Origin: JAEYOM01 sp036260935
Lineage (GTDB): Bacteria; Bacillota; Clostridia; Acetivibrionales; DTU013
Reading direction: 5' to 3'
Length of the DNA stretch: 64,000 nt
Assembly: GCA_036260935.1 (NCBI GenBank)
Contig: DATALQ010000029.1
Location: forward strand, 24,747 to 88,746
This document shows positions 7,165 through 15,429 of this stretch, piece by piece. The notes beneath the pieces were generated by a model. The model saw nothing but the letters and a program-made list of their open reading frames with translations, ran no database searches and was not told where the DNA came from. The first letter of the stretch is position 1; every line of letters starts with the position of its first letter. The position numbers and the translations under genes were made by a program.

Positions 7165-8016
7165 TTAAAGGTCATCATCAGAATCTTCCGGTTCTTTTTC
7201 GATAAAACTATATCTGTAGGAGCGCATTATAAACACCGCAAGTACGGCAAAGAACAGGCTCGCAAAGATCCAACCGGCTCCGTACCTGAATATCTGGCTG
7301 CTGCTCTGATATATCAGGAAAATAACTGCAGAAAACACAACGTCAAAGCCCAGGAAACCCATCGCCGTGCTCCAGAAGCGGCGGTCACCGGCGGCTTTTC
7401 CTGTCTTGAAGGGCTTTTCTTCATTGAATGCGGCTGCCGCATACCACATCGAAACATAAATCCTGAAGAAGGACAGGCACAGGAAGAAAATACACACGGT
7501 CACGATATCGATAAAAACAGCAGGAAGCATAAGGTCGGGTTTCGTGCTGAATGCCGCCTTTGATACTATGATTGCGGGAACTGCCGATATTAACAGAAAA
7601 ACAGCAAACACAGCAGTAACTAAAGTGGTTTTTAGAGTTATAATAAAAAATTTAAGAAAGCTGTTCTTTATCCCTGCTGAAAAAAGGCCTTCCATTTTCC
7701 TGCCTTTATTTAATCCATCGTTTACGATCAGTATGTAACCCGGTAGCAACAGCCCGGCTGCGGCAGACAGCAGCAAAGCCAGCACCGCCAGCGATATCAG
7801 TAATGTTACGAGGCTCGACGGATCTATGAGAACCTGAATGATTGACAATATACTGTCAAAAAACCCTCCTCCGGTCATTTTGATGATGCCAACCACCATA
7901 GCCATGACAGGAATAAAAACATTAAAAACGGCTGCGGCGAGCATCACTGCACTTACGAGTACCAGTATGAACGGCCTTTTTACAACAGCCTGGATAGCGT
8001 CCCTTATCATATCCAT
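7165..8016 (-). CDS. Polytopic membrane protein of unknown function
   Basis: A 283-residue protein with about six predicted membrane segments, for example FILVLVSAVMLAAAVFNVFI, VTLLISLAVLALLLSAAAGLL and FFIITLKTTLVTAVFAVFLL. It has a short cytoplasmic loop containing LNKGRKMEGLFSAG and an acidic tail (EPEDSDDDL). The architecture resembles DUF4013/YciC-like integral membrane proteins, but I cannot assign a family. GAGGGAG precedes the ATG. It ends 6 bases from the convergent sleB stop and lies 30 bases downstream of tex, so it may be read with tex. Confidence 0.65.
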   Translation of the reverse strand: MDMIRDAIQAVVKRPFILVLVSAVMLAAAVFNVFIPVMAMVVGIIKMTGGGFFDSILSIIQVLIDPSSLVTLLISLAVLALLLSAAAGLLLPGYILIVNDGLNKGRKMEGLFSAGIKNSFLKFFIITLKTTLVTAVFAVFLLISAVPAIIVSKAAFSTKPDLMLPAVFIDIVTVCIFFLCLSFFRIYVSMWYAAAAFNEEKPFKTGKAAGDRRFWSTAMGFLGFDVVFSAVIFLIYQSSSQIFRYGAGWIFASLFFAVLAVFIMRSYRYSFIEKEPEDSDDDL

Positions 8017-8046
8017 TTCGCTCCCTCTTTCCTAAGCCCCTTGAGT

Positions 8047-10200
8047 TCAGATACCCTTCATGCTGAGGCTGATTCTCTTTTTAGCGGCGTCCACCGACAA
8101 TATCCTTACCTTGACGATATCGCCGACAGATACTACATCCATCGGGTTCTTGACAAATTTGTCGGCTAACTCCGATATGTGTACAAGTCCGTCCTGATGC
8201 ACCCCAATATCGACAAACGCACCGAAATCGGCTACATTTCTTACCGTGCCTGTCAGGACCATACCGGGTTTCAGATCCGCCATATCCAGAACATCCGTCA
8301 GTAAAACGGGCTTCGGCAGCTCATCCCTCGGGTCCCGCCCGGGCTTCATCAATTCGCTTATTATATCCTTGAGTGTAGGTACGCCAACACCAATAGACTT
8401 CGCAATGTTTTCGGAGCCCTTCCTTTCGACTTCCTTTTCCAGGTCCCCCAGCCGTCTGTTCCGGATATCACCAAGATCGAAGCCAAGCACATCGAGCAGT
8501 TTTCCGGCTGCGCCATAAGCTTCCGGATGGACTGAAGTATTGTCGAGTATGTTCCTGCCGTCAGGTATCCTGAGAAATCCCGCGCATTGTTCGAACGCCT
8601 TGTCTCCAAGCTTTTTGACCTTTTTCAATTCCTGCCTGCTTCCGAAACGTCCGTTGCTCTCCCTGTACTCTACTATATTTTTGGCGACCGTGGCGTTTAT
8701 GCCGGAAACATATGAAAGTAACGAAGGTGAAGCCGTATTAAGGTCAACTCCGACACTGTTCACACAGTCTTCGACTACTCCCCCGAGAGTTTCCCCGAGC
8801 CGCTTCTGGTTCATGTCATGCTGGTACTGACCCACGCCTATTGCCTTCGGGTCTATCTTTACCAACTCCGCAAGCGGATCCTGCAGCCTTCTCGCTATTG
8901 AAACAGCGCTCCTTAACGAAACGTCGAACTGGGGAAATTCCTCTGCCCCCAGCTTGGATGCAGAATAAACGGATGCCCCGGCCTCGCTCACCACCATGTA
9001 GTAAACCTTCCGGGATGCTTTTTTCAAAACCTCGGCCACAAATATTTCCGACTCTTTGGACGCGGTACCGTTCCCGATTGAAATTATATCGACTTTAAGC
9101 CTGTCGATCAGGTTCAATATCACCTTTTCAGCTTCTTCAACCTTGCTCTGCGGAGGGGTGGGGTAGATCACCGTCGTTGCAAGCACCCTTCCCGTATCGT
9201 CCACGACTGCGATCTTGCAGCCCGTCCGGTATGCCGGATCAAGTCCGAGCACCACCCTTCCCTTTACAGGCGGCTGCAGCAGAAGGTTCCTCAGATTCTC
9301 CGCGAAAACCTTCATGGCCTGTTCACCGGCCATTTCAGTTAGTTCGTTCCTGACCTCGTTCTCTATGGACGGCGCTATAAGCCGTTTGTATGAATCCTCC
9401 GCAGCCATTTCTACATACCCTGAGGTGATCGAACGCCTTTTTGCAGAATATTTTGCCTTGAGGAACGAAATCACAAGTTCGTCAGGCATCTCGATGCCCG
9501 CCTGAAGATAACCTTCCTTCTCTCCCCTGTTTATCGCAAGTATCCGGTGCTTTGCTACCCTTACCACCGGCTCCCTGAAATCGTAATACAGCCTGTATAC
9601 CGAATCTTCCTCCTTCAGAGCCTTTGATACAAGCGTGCCGTGTTTGAAGAAAAGCTCTCTTGCGACCTTCCTGGTACCGGCGTTGTCGGATATGTCCTCC
9701 GCAATTATATCCATGGCGCCCTGCAGGGCTTCTTCCGGGTTATTAACGCCCTTTTCCGCATTTACAAATCGTAGTGCGATCTCTTCGATGCTGCCGCTCG
9801 TAATCTCCTGGTCCAGTATTAGCTTCGCGAGAGGCTCGAGTCCTTTTTCCCTGGCTATCGATGCTCTGGTCCTTCTCTTCGGCTTGTAAGGCCTGTATAT
9901 GTCCTCTATCTCCTGCATGCTCTTACAGTTTTCGAGAGCTTTCAGAATCTCAGGAGCAAGCTTGCCCTGTTCATCTATCAGCCTTATAACATCCTGTCTG
10001 CGTTCCTCGAGATTTCTCAGGTAGACAAGCCTTTCATGCATCTCCCTCAGGACCTGGTCGTCCAATTCACCGGTCAGTTCTTTTCTGTAGCGTGCAATAA
10101 AAGGAATCGTGCAGCCCTCATCCACGAGCCGTATCGTATTCTCCACCTGAAACGGCTTGAGTTTGAATTCCTGTATCAATTGTGACGTAATATCCGCCAT
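8047..10200 (-). CDS. tex: Tex-family S1 RNA-binding protein
   Basis: A 717-residue Tex (transcription accessory) protein of full family length. Order: the N-terminal helical Tex domain (FIARYRKELTGELDD, EIEDIYRPYKPKRRTRA), a YqgF/RNase H-like domain (LGLDPAYRTGCKIAVVD, about 320-450), helix-hairpin-helix motifs (VGVDLNTAS..LLSYVSGI, about 490-560) and a C-terminal S1 domain (GMVLTGTVRNVADFGAFVDIGVHQDGLVHIS). Family members bind RNA and act with RNA polymerase or in RNA metabolism. GGGGAG precedes the ATG. No oddities are seen. Confidence 0.95.
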   Translation of the reverse strand: MADITSQLIQEFKLKPFQVENTIRLVDEGCTIPFIARYRKELTGELDDQVLREMHERLVYLRNLEERRQDVIRLIDEQGKLAPEILKALENCKSMQEIEDIYRPYKPKRRTRASIAREKGLEPLAKLILDQEITSGSIEEIALRFVNAEKGVNNPEEALQGAMDIIAEDISDNAGTRKVARELFFKHGTLVSKALKEEDSVYRLYYDFREPVVRVAKHRILAINRGEKEGYLQAGIEMPDELVISFLKAKYSAKRRSITSGYVEMAAEDSYKRLIAPSIENEVRNELTEMAGEQAMKVFAENLRNLLLQPPVKGRVVLGLDPAYRTGCKIAVVDDTGRVLATTVIYPTPPQSKVEEAEKVILNLIDRLKVDIISIGNGTASKESEIFVAEVLKKASRKVYYMVVSEAGASVYSASKLGAEEFPQFDVSLRSAVSIARRLQDPLAELVKIDPKAIGVGQYQHDMNQKRLGETLGGVVEDCVNSVGVDLNTASPSLLSYVSGINATVAKNIVEYRESNGRFGSRQELKKVKKLGDKAFEQCAGFLRIPDGRNILDNTSVHPEAYGAAGKLLDVLGFDLGDIRNRRLGDLEKEVERKGSENIAKSIGVGVPTLKDIISELMKPGRDPRDELPKPVLLTDVLDMADLKPGMVLTGTVRNVADFGAFVDIGVHQDGLVHISELADKFVKNPMDVVSVGDIVKVRILSVDAAKKRISLSMKGI

Positions 10201-10272
10201 ATAGGTTCTCCCCTTACGATAACCGACTTGCCAACCGAAATGCGATCGGCCTTTATTATTGAAGGATTATCT

Positions 10273-11064
10273 TTACAGCGCCCTCCCGAGCGCTGCGAGA
10301 TTTTCAAATATGAAATCCGGTTTGACATCTGACCTTTCCACATCCTCGAGCGTTGATTCTCCGGTCAGTACCAGTATCCCGGCCATACCGTTTTTAACTC
10401 CGGTAGCGATATCAGTATAAAGCCTGTCGCCGACAAAAGCTATTTCGTTGTCCTTCCTGCCGGTTACCAGCCTTATCATATCCGCGGTTTCACGGTACGG
10501 CTTGCCTAGATATCTGGGCTTTACACCGGTCGAGGCCTCTATCATCGCACACATCGAGCCGCAGTCCGGAAGAAATCCATTCTCGGTCGGGCAGTTCAGA
10601 TCAGGGTGTGTCGCTATGAACACGGCCCCGTTCCTGATAAAGGTACATGCCTTGAAAATCTTTTCATACGTGAGTGTCGTGTCGAAACTGAATACCACGA
10701 TATCGGGGTCTTCTTCCGTCAAGCATATTCCGCCGTTTATGAAGCTTTCCCTTAGATACTCGGTGCCGACAAGGTAAATCCGGGCTCCGGGGTGGTTTTC
10801 ATTCAGGTATGCTATGGTTACGTTACCGGCGGTTATTATGTTTTTTTCTTCGACCCGGCAGCCCATATTTGCAAGCTTTTTAACGTAAAATGAACTGTTG
10901 CGCGACGCATTGTTTGTAAAAAACAAAAACTCCCTGTCTGTCGCGGCAAGCCTCTCAAGAAACCCCAGCGAGCCTTCTATCAGCCTGTCCCCGAGGTAAA
11001 AAGTGCCATCCATGTCCAGTACGAAAAGCCTGATGTCGTCAAGTGTCTTCGAATTCTCAGTCAT
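10273..11064 (-). CDS. HAD-IIA sugar-phosphate phosphatase (NagD/AraL type)
   Basis: A 263-residue HAD phosphatase. Motif I is FVLDMDGTFYLGD; motif II is FFTNNASRN; a C2-type cap follows; motif III/IV is PRYLGKPY...IAFVGDRLYTDI. This places it with NagD/AraL phosphatases that act on small phosphorylated metabolites. I chose the ATG at 11064 because GGAGG is just upstream, and the longer frame runs into the previous gene. The start overlaps the stop of the glycerol-1-phosphate dehydrogenase gene by 8 bases, implying translational coupling. Bacillus araL-araM have the same pairing, so phosphate removal from a glycerol-phosphate-type product is a reasonable inference. Confidence 0.85.
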   Translation of the reverse strand: MTENSKTLDDIRLFVLDMDGTFYLGDRLIEGSLGFLERLAATDREFLFFTNNASRNSSFYVKKLANMGCRVEEKNIITAGNVTIAYLNENHPGARIYLVGTEYLRESFINGGICLTEEDPDIVVFSFDTTLTYEKIFKACTFIRNGAVFIATHPDLNCPTENGFLPDCGSMCAMIEASTGVKPRYLGKPYRETADMIRLVTGRKDNEIAFVGDRLYTDIATGVKNGMAGILVLTGESTLEDVERSDVKPDFIFENLAALGRAL

Positions 11065-12244
11065 AGAACCTCCGGACCAGTATGTCCTTATATTCTGAAA
11101 GCTTTTCCTTATCATGGCAGAACCGCAGCAGAGAATATCTATCGCGAAGATACATGGCGTTCATAAGACTGTCCTCAAACAATTCACGGCCTATTCCCAG
11201 ATCCTTGGGGCTGGTTTGTGCACCGATCCTTTCCAGGAGTTCCTTCACATATTTCGAAGAGGGGTACTCCAACTCTTTTGGAAGTATGTCCGCCGCAAGT
11301 TCGTACAGCATTGCAGTCACAACGGTCGCGGCGCCTACGGCATTGCCGTGCAAAGCATGCTCCCGGCCGGCTTCGATATCCTTTACCTCCCAGTAATGCG
11401 CCAGCTGATGCTCCGTGCCCGAGGCCGGTCTCGAAATACCGGCAAGCCCCATCGATATGCCTGTAAGAATAAGAGCTTCTATCAGATGCCGTATAGCCTT
11501 CTCTTCCCTTGAGGCAAGCCCGTCCGTGCTTTCAATGCAGCGGTCTACGCCTTTTCTCACCAGTTTGGCTATCGTTTCACAGTAGTATTCATTATTTATG
11601 ATATTTGAAAGCTTCCATTCGGCAAGCGACGTGAGTTTTCCCAATACATCCCCGTAACCGGCCCGGATCATGACCATCGGGGCATTGCGCATTATCGAGG
11701 TGTCTGCAAAAATGGCGCTCGGGTATTTCCCGGGATATGTATTCTTTTTGCCGTTTATTATCAGCGGAGAAACGACCGAGGCATATCCGTCCATTGAAGG
11801 CGCCGTCCCTGCAATCGCAAAGGCCTTGCCCGTCCTGTAGGCGACTATTCTTGCCAAATCGTTCAAAACACCCGAACCGACAGCCAGGATCAAGGAAGTA
11901 TCCTGCCCAAGCTCGATCAAAAGTCTTCCTATAGCGCGCTCATCGGGTATGAGAGCATGGTCTTTAGACTCGAAGATGAAGGTTTTGAGAATAAATCCTT
12001 CCTTCAGCAGGCTTTCTGCGACTGCTTTGCCAAAAATGCCATATGTGTTCGTATCCGAGATAACAAGCAACTTTCCGCCTTTGAAAGGCTCGAGGGTTGC
12101 AGCAATTTCGTAAAGTATCCCGTTCCCTGCAATGATTTTTTCGATATCGACGGAATGACGCCGGCCGCAGGCACATTCGAACGATAACCCCGGCATTTCT
12201 CCTATGTTAGTATTAAGAATATCCTTTGCATTGTTGTTTTTCAT
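11057..12244 (-). CDS. sn-Glycerol-1-phosphate dehydrogenase, AraM/EgsA-like
   Basis: A 395-residue member of the iron/zinc-dependent dehydroquinate-synthase-like superfamily, AraM branch. Visible features are the NAD-binding glycine run LILAVGSGVLNDLARIVAY, the substrate loop TAPSMDGYASVVSPL, and metal-binding positions DVLGKLTSLAEW (Asp) and the His residues in GTEHQLAHYW and REHALHGNAV. The reaction is reduction of dihydroxyacetone phosphate to sn-glycerol-1-phosphate. The start is an ATG behind GGAGGG; a TTG further up overlaps that site. It is coupled to a HAD phosphatase, as in the Bacillus araLM arrangement but without arabinose genes nearby. Confidence 0.88.
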   Translation of the reverse strand: MKNNNAKDILNTNIGEMPGLSFECACGRRHSVDIEKIIAGNGILYEIAATLEPFKGGKLLVISDTNTYGIFGKAVAESLLKEGFILKTFIFESKDHALIPDERAIGRLLIELGQDTSLILAVGSGVLNDLARIVAYRTGKAFAIAGTAPSMDGYASVVSPLIINGKKNTYPGKYPSAIFADTSIMRNAPMVMIRAGYGDVLGKLTSLAEWKLSNIINNEYYCETIAKLVRKGVDRCIESTDGLASREEKAIRHLIEALILTGISMGLAGISRPASGTEHQLAHYWEVKDIEAGREHALHGNAVGAATVVTAMLYELAADILPKELEYPSSKYVKELLERIGAQTSPKDLGIGRELFEDSLMNAMYLRDRYSLLRFCHDKEKLSEYKDILVRRFYD

Positions 12245-12337
12245 TTTGACTGATCCCTCCAATAAACTTTACCATACATAGCCGATTCAGTCCATAGCCG
12301 TCAAGGTTTTTCTGACATTCCTAAAAACCCCTGCATT

Positions 12338-12403
12338 AATCAAAAACTCGGGGGCATCGCTATGCTTCATAATCAAAAACTCGGGGGCTTCGCTATGCTT
12401 CAT
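12338..12403. repeat. Two tandem 33-base repeats
   Basis: Units at 12338-12370 and 12371-12403 differ by one base (GGCATCGC versus GGCTTCGC). Each contains AATCAAAAACTCGGGGGC and CGCTATGCTTCAT, the second half being a small hairpin (GCATCGCTATGC). The array lies between a dehydrogenase start and a terminator, with no coding signal. Confidence 0.85.
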
Positions 12404-12410
12404 AAATAAA

Positions 12411-12444
12411 CAGGGAACATTTCATTTGTCAGAAACGTTCCCTG
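12411..12444 (-). terminator. Terminator of the 46-residue small gene
   Basis: Stem CAGGGAAC/GTTCCCTG with an 18-base loop, followed on the minus strand by TTTATTTAT. It lies 33 bases past the stop of the small protein gene. Confidence 0.7.
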
Positions 12445-12476
12445 TCCGCAAATTCTTTCTCCACATTATTTTAATG

Positions 12477-12617
12477 TCAGTGGCTTTTACCGCCTTTAGG
12501 AGAAACATGCTTTTCAAAGCGGCCTTCTCCCGCATTTTCGCCCAATTGGTCATTGCTTGCCGAGGGTTTGCCTTTTTTATCAGTGTCACAAGCAGCCTTA
12601 TTCTTCTTGTTGTCCAT
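12477..12617 (-). CDS. Small hydrophilic protein, 46 residues
   Basis: A short frame with an excellent ribosome site (AAGGAAGGAGG, 6 bases before ATG) and its own terminator. The product is 46 residues, Lys/Gly/Asn/Ser-rich and hydrophilic. It has one Cys at position 10 and ends FEKHVSPKGGKSH. Composition and ending are reminiscent of short clostridial spore- or stress-associated peptides, but I do not assign a family. A hydrophobic 95-residue frame on the opposite strand is rejected because the minus strand has the translation signals. Confidence 0.65.
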   Translation of the reverse strand: MDNKKNKAACDTDKKGKPSASNDQLGENAGEGRFEKHVSPKGGKSH

Positions 12618-12704
12618 ATATTTGCCTCCTTCCTTTTATTGATGCAGATTGCTTACTATTTTGGGATTATCTTCTGTTATTTTATGAAAATTATGCCTCT
12701 CAAA

Positions 12705-13667
12705 TTAAAGTAGATATTCGCCGCGGGATAAACGCTCGATGCCGTCAGTGGCCAAAAGCTCGTCTGAAAGCTTAAGCAGCGCCATGTCCTTGCTTTTGGC
12801 CTCCAGCATTATATCCATATCACGGTTAACCTTAGCCGCTATACTTATAAAATTCATGAATTCGGTGTAATCGATGAAGTCGGCGTGGCTTCTGTAATCC
12901 TTGACGCTTTTAGGACTTGAAAAATGTACTTTTGGAGGAAAGCTTCCGCCCTCCCAGGTATCAAAAATCTCGTTCAGTACAGGCCCGAGCTCCTTTTCTC
13001 CGCACAGGCAGCGATGGTGGTGGACATCAAGCACCATGGGGGCCTTCAGCCGCTGGCATATTTCCAGGACCTCGTATGTATTGTAGGATCTATCGTCGTT
13101 CTCTATTATCAGTCTCTTTCTTATCCTGTCCGGCAGGTTCATGAAGTTTTCACAAAACCGTTCAGCCGAGTCTTTCTTGTTGCCGTACACGCCGCCGACG
13201 TGAAGTACCAGCTTGTAACTGTAGTCCTCGAGCCCCATTGCCTCGAACAGTCTGACATGATAGTCGAGATCCCGCAGGGAATCCTCAAATACCTTATCGA
13301 TAGGCGAATTTATAACTGTAAAATGATCCGGATGAGCGCTTACCCGAAAATTGTTCTCCTTTACAATCGTTCCGATCTCTCCGAGCAGATCGCGAAAATC
13401 GCCCGTATAGTCCCAATCTGCCAGCTCTGGGTGCGTCGCGAGCGGTACGAGTTTTGAGGTAAATCTGTAAACCGGGAGCTCCAAAGCCTTGTTGTAAAGC
13501 AGTATTCTTCGCGTATTCTGCAGATTCTTTTCGGTTACCTTACGCAGTCTGCGAAGCCTTGCTTCCTCCGTGGGCAGCTCTTTATAAGTTTTATATGTAA
13601 CGGTACCTGAAGGCGACGAATCCTCCAGGTTAAGGGTCATTGCTACATAGCCAAGCCGGAATTTCAC
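12705..13667 (-). CDS. uvsE: UV damage endonuclease UvsE/UvdE
   Basis: A 320-residue UvdE-family endonuclease that nicks 5' of UV photoproducts. Family features: the opening KFRLGYVAMTL, ENLQNTRRILLYN, FRVSAHPDHFTV (His metal ligands), LVLHVGGVYGNK, LIIENDDRSY (Glu ligand), PMVLDVHHHRC and KVHFSSPK. These are the TIM-barrel metal site residues. The frame extends upstream, but family alignment and AGGGGTGG placed 8 bases before it favour the GTG at 13667. It lies 87 bases upstream of the small gene at 12477-12617. Confidence 0.9.
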   Translation of the reverse strand: MKFRLGYVAMTLNLEDSSPSGTVTYKTYKELPTEEARLRRLRKVTEKNLQNTRRILLYNKALELPVYRFTSKLVPLATHPELADWDYTGDFRDLLGEIGTIVKENNFRVSAHPDHFTVINSPIDKVFEDSLRDLDYHVRLFEAMGLEDYSYKLVLHVGGVYGNKKDSAERFCENFMNLPDRIRKRLIIENDDRSYNTYEVLEICQRLKAPMVLDVHHHRCLCGEKELGPVLNEIFDTWEGGSFPPKVHFSSPKSVKDYRSHADFIDYTEFMNFISIAAKVNRDMDIMLEAKSKDMALLKLSDELLATDGIERLSRGEYLL

Positions 13668-13746
13668 GTCGTATACCACCCCTGGCAAACCGCCGTCAGC
13701 GATTTGCAAACTGAACCAGATTTACATCTCTTATAGATACCCAATA

Positions 13747-13772
13747 AAAAAGGAACCTATCCGGTTCCTTGA
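13747..13772 (-). terminator. Terminator of the peptidoglycan-binding protein gene
   Basis: Stem AAGGAACC/GGTTCCTT with a short ATAG-type loop, followed by TTTTTT on the minus strand. It lies 54 bases past the stop of the gene at 13826-15025. Confidence 0.8.
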
Positions 13773-13825
13773 AAATCCTCGATATCAATTCATTTAAACC
13801 TATACGGAACTTACTCTTTACCCTC

Positions 13826-15025
13826 TCAATAATGCTTTACCGCCCAGGCTGCCGCTTCCTTTACAAGCGCCTGATGTTTGGGATCTATCCTGTTGTTGTA
13901 ATGATTCCGGCTTCCAAGGAAATGTATGTCGAAAACCCCGCTCATATTGTTGCCTTTTACCGCGTCAAGATTTGTGCCCCTGCCGTATCCGCCGCTTCTC
14001 GAGCTCAGCGTCCGGTTAGCGGCATATCTGTCACTTCCCGCATGGGGATAGCCGGTCATGCATGCGGCTATCTTCAGCCCGTCGACTTCAACTATGATAG
14101 CCCTTCTATCCCAGCTCCAGGTTCCATCGTATATCTTTTTCATTATAGCGGTATCATTTTTGGTAAGAGTCTCACAGTCGGCGTGATTAGATCCGTAAGT
14201 CCTCTTTATCCTGAAGCTCTTTCCGGTTTCTATATCATATACCGTTGCAGTCTCTCCCCTGGCAAATATGTCTTCAACCTTGCCGAACCACTTCAGGGCA
14301 TAATCGCTCGATGTCTTGTCAGACTTTGGTTTGGCTGCGGTATCCTTATCGCCGGTAACGCTGGCCGATACTGCAATAGACGCCTGAGTAACCGAAGTTG
14401 ACTCCGCGGCCGGTTTTACAGACTCGTCTGCCGCCGCCGAAGCCAAAACTTCGGCAGGAGCTTTCATCTCTGCGGCTTTAACCGCCTTATTCTTTGCAGC
14501 GACAAGCTTATCTATCAATGCCAGAGTTGAACTGCCTGCAATACCATCTGCCTTATAGCCGTTCTTCTTCTGTAATTTCATCAGAGCTTCCTTTGTGGCG
14601 GGTCCGAAATATCCCGTGGCTTCAGCATCGAAAAAGCCAAGCGCTATAAGGTCGCTCTGCATCGCCTTTACATAGCCGTTTTCATCGCCCTCCTTCAAAA
14701 GTCCGGAGGAACCTGCCGATGATTTTTCCTTTCCCAAAATCCTGTCGATCAGCGAAAGCGTTGTTTCACCTGCAACGCCGTCCGCCTTGTATCCGTATTC
14801 CTTCTGCACCTTTTTAACGGCCTGTTCGGTAAGATCCCCATAATACCCTGTCGGGTCGGAAGAAAGATAGCCCAATTTTATCAGATCCTTCTGGAGCGTT
14901 GTTACGCTGCTTCCTTCCGATCCGATCTTAAGGCTTTCCGATGACGCCGAAGCGTAGGCTGAGCCAAATATCACAGTGACCAATATCGTCAAGGCCATGG
15001 CAATGGTTGTCCTGAATCTGCGCAT
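13826..15025 (-). CDS. Secreted protein with two peptidoglycan-binding domains
   Basis: A 399-residue exported protein. The signal peptide is residues 1-28. Two PG_binding_1 repeats follow (about 38-95, GSEGSSVTTLQKDLIKLGYL..GVAGETTLSLID; about 110-165, GDENGYVKAMQSDLIALGFF..GIAGSSTLALID). A low-complexity Ala/Lys/Thr linker leads to a C-terminal domain of about 160 residues (from DYALKWFGKVEDIF) with conserved-looking HADCETL, SWDRRAIIVEV, YPHAGSDRY and DIHFLGSRNH. His, Asp and Glu placements suggest a metal or hydrolase site, but I do not recognise the family. It is preceded by a c-di-AMP riboswitch, which fits a role in cell-wall turnover. GGAGAGGAG precedes the ATG at 15025. Confidence 0.85.
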   Translation of the reverse strand: MRRFRTTIAMALTILVTVIFGSAYASASSESLKIGSEGSSVTTLQKDLIKLGYLSSDPTGYYGDLTEQAVKKVQKEYGYKADGVAGETTLSLIDRILGKEKSSAGSSGLLKEGDENGYVKAMQSDLIALGFFDAEATGYFGPATKEALMKLQKKNGYKADGIAGSSTLALIDKLVAAKNKAVKAAEMKAPAEVLASAAADESVKPAAESTSVTQASIAVSASVTGDKDTAAKPKSDKTSSDYALKWFGKVEDIFARGETATVYDIETGKSFRIKRTYGSNHADCETLTKNDTAIMKKIYDGTWSWDRRAIIVEVDGLKIAACMTGYPHAGSDRYAANRTLSSRSGGYGRGTNLDAVKGNNMSGVFDIHFLGSRNHYNNRIDPKHQALVKEAAAWAVKHY

Positions 15026-15042
15026 ATGTACTCCTCTCCTAA

Positions 15043-15191
15043 TCACTTACGAGGTTAGTTGACGGGTTAGGTAGAAGAGTCTCCCTTCGTCGCCCGGGGT
15101 TCCGGCATCAAGGCCGTGCACCGGGTTCGGATTCACCCCATTGAAAAATCCCCCGCTCCTCCATTTAAACGATTTATGGAGGATTCAGTGA
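15043..15191 (-). promoter_or_regulatory. c-di-AMP riboswitch (ydaO/yuaA type)
   Basis: On the minus strand the leader carries the hallmark ydaO sequence in order: AAATGGAGGAGCGGGGGA, GGGGTGAATCC, GGGAGACTCTTCTACC, then AACCCGTCA and TAACCTCGTAAG just before the ribosome site. TCACT at the 5' end pairs with AGTGA at the 3' end as the closing P1 stem. The aptamer ends 18 bases from the start codon. Ligand binding normally turns expression off; the ribosome site lies directly after P1, so control could be translational, or by a terminator I did not identify. Confidence 0.88.
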
Positions 15192-15429
15192 CCAGCGTTT
15201 CAAACCGGAAAATGATGGCTCCACGCTGTAATGATATTGTAACAGAAAATTAAATAAAAAGAAATATAAAATATTATGTTTTATCCAAAACTGAAGTATT
15301 ACTGCTGATTTTGGAAAAAATAAAGAAAAAGAAGGGCCGGACTGCCAGGCTTTCGTCGGAGAATAACGGTTGATAGCCCTGATTATGGTATAATTATAGG
15401 AAATAACGAATTTGTAGGATGGAGTGGAT

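Noticed and set aside
12426..12713. 95-residue hydrophobic ORF on the plus strand
   Set aside because: It is antisense to the 46-residue gene, which has a clear SD and terminator; this frame has neither.
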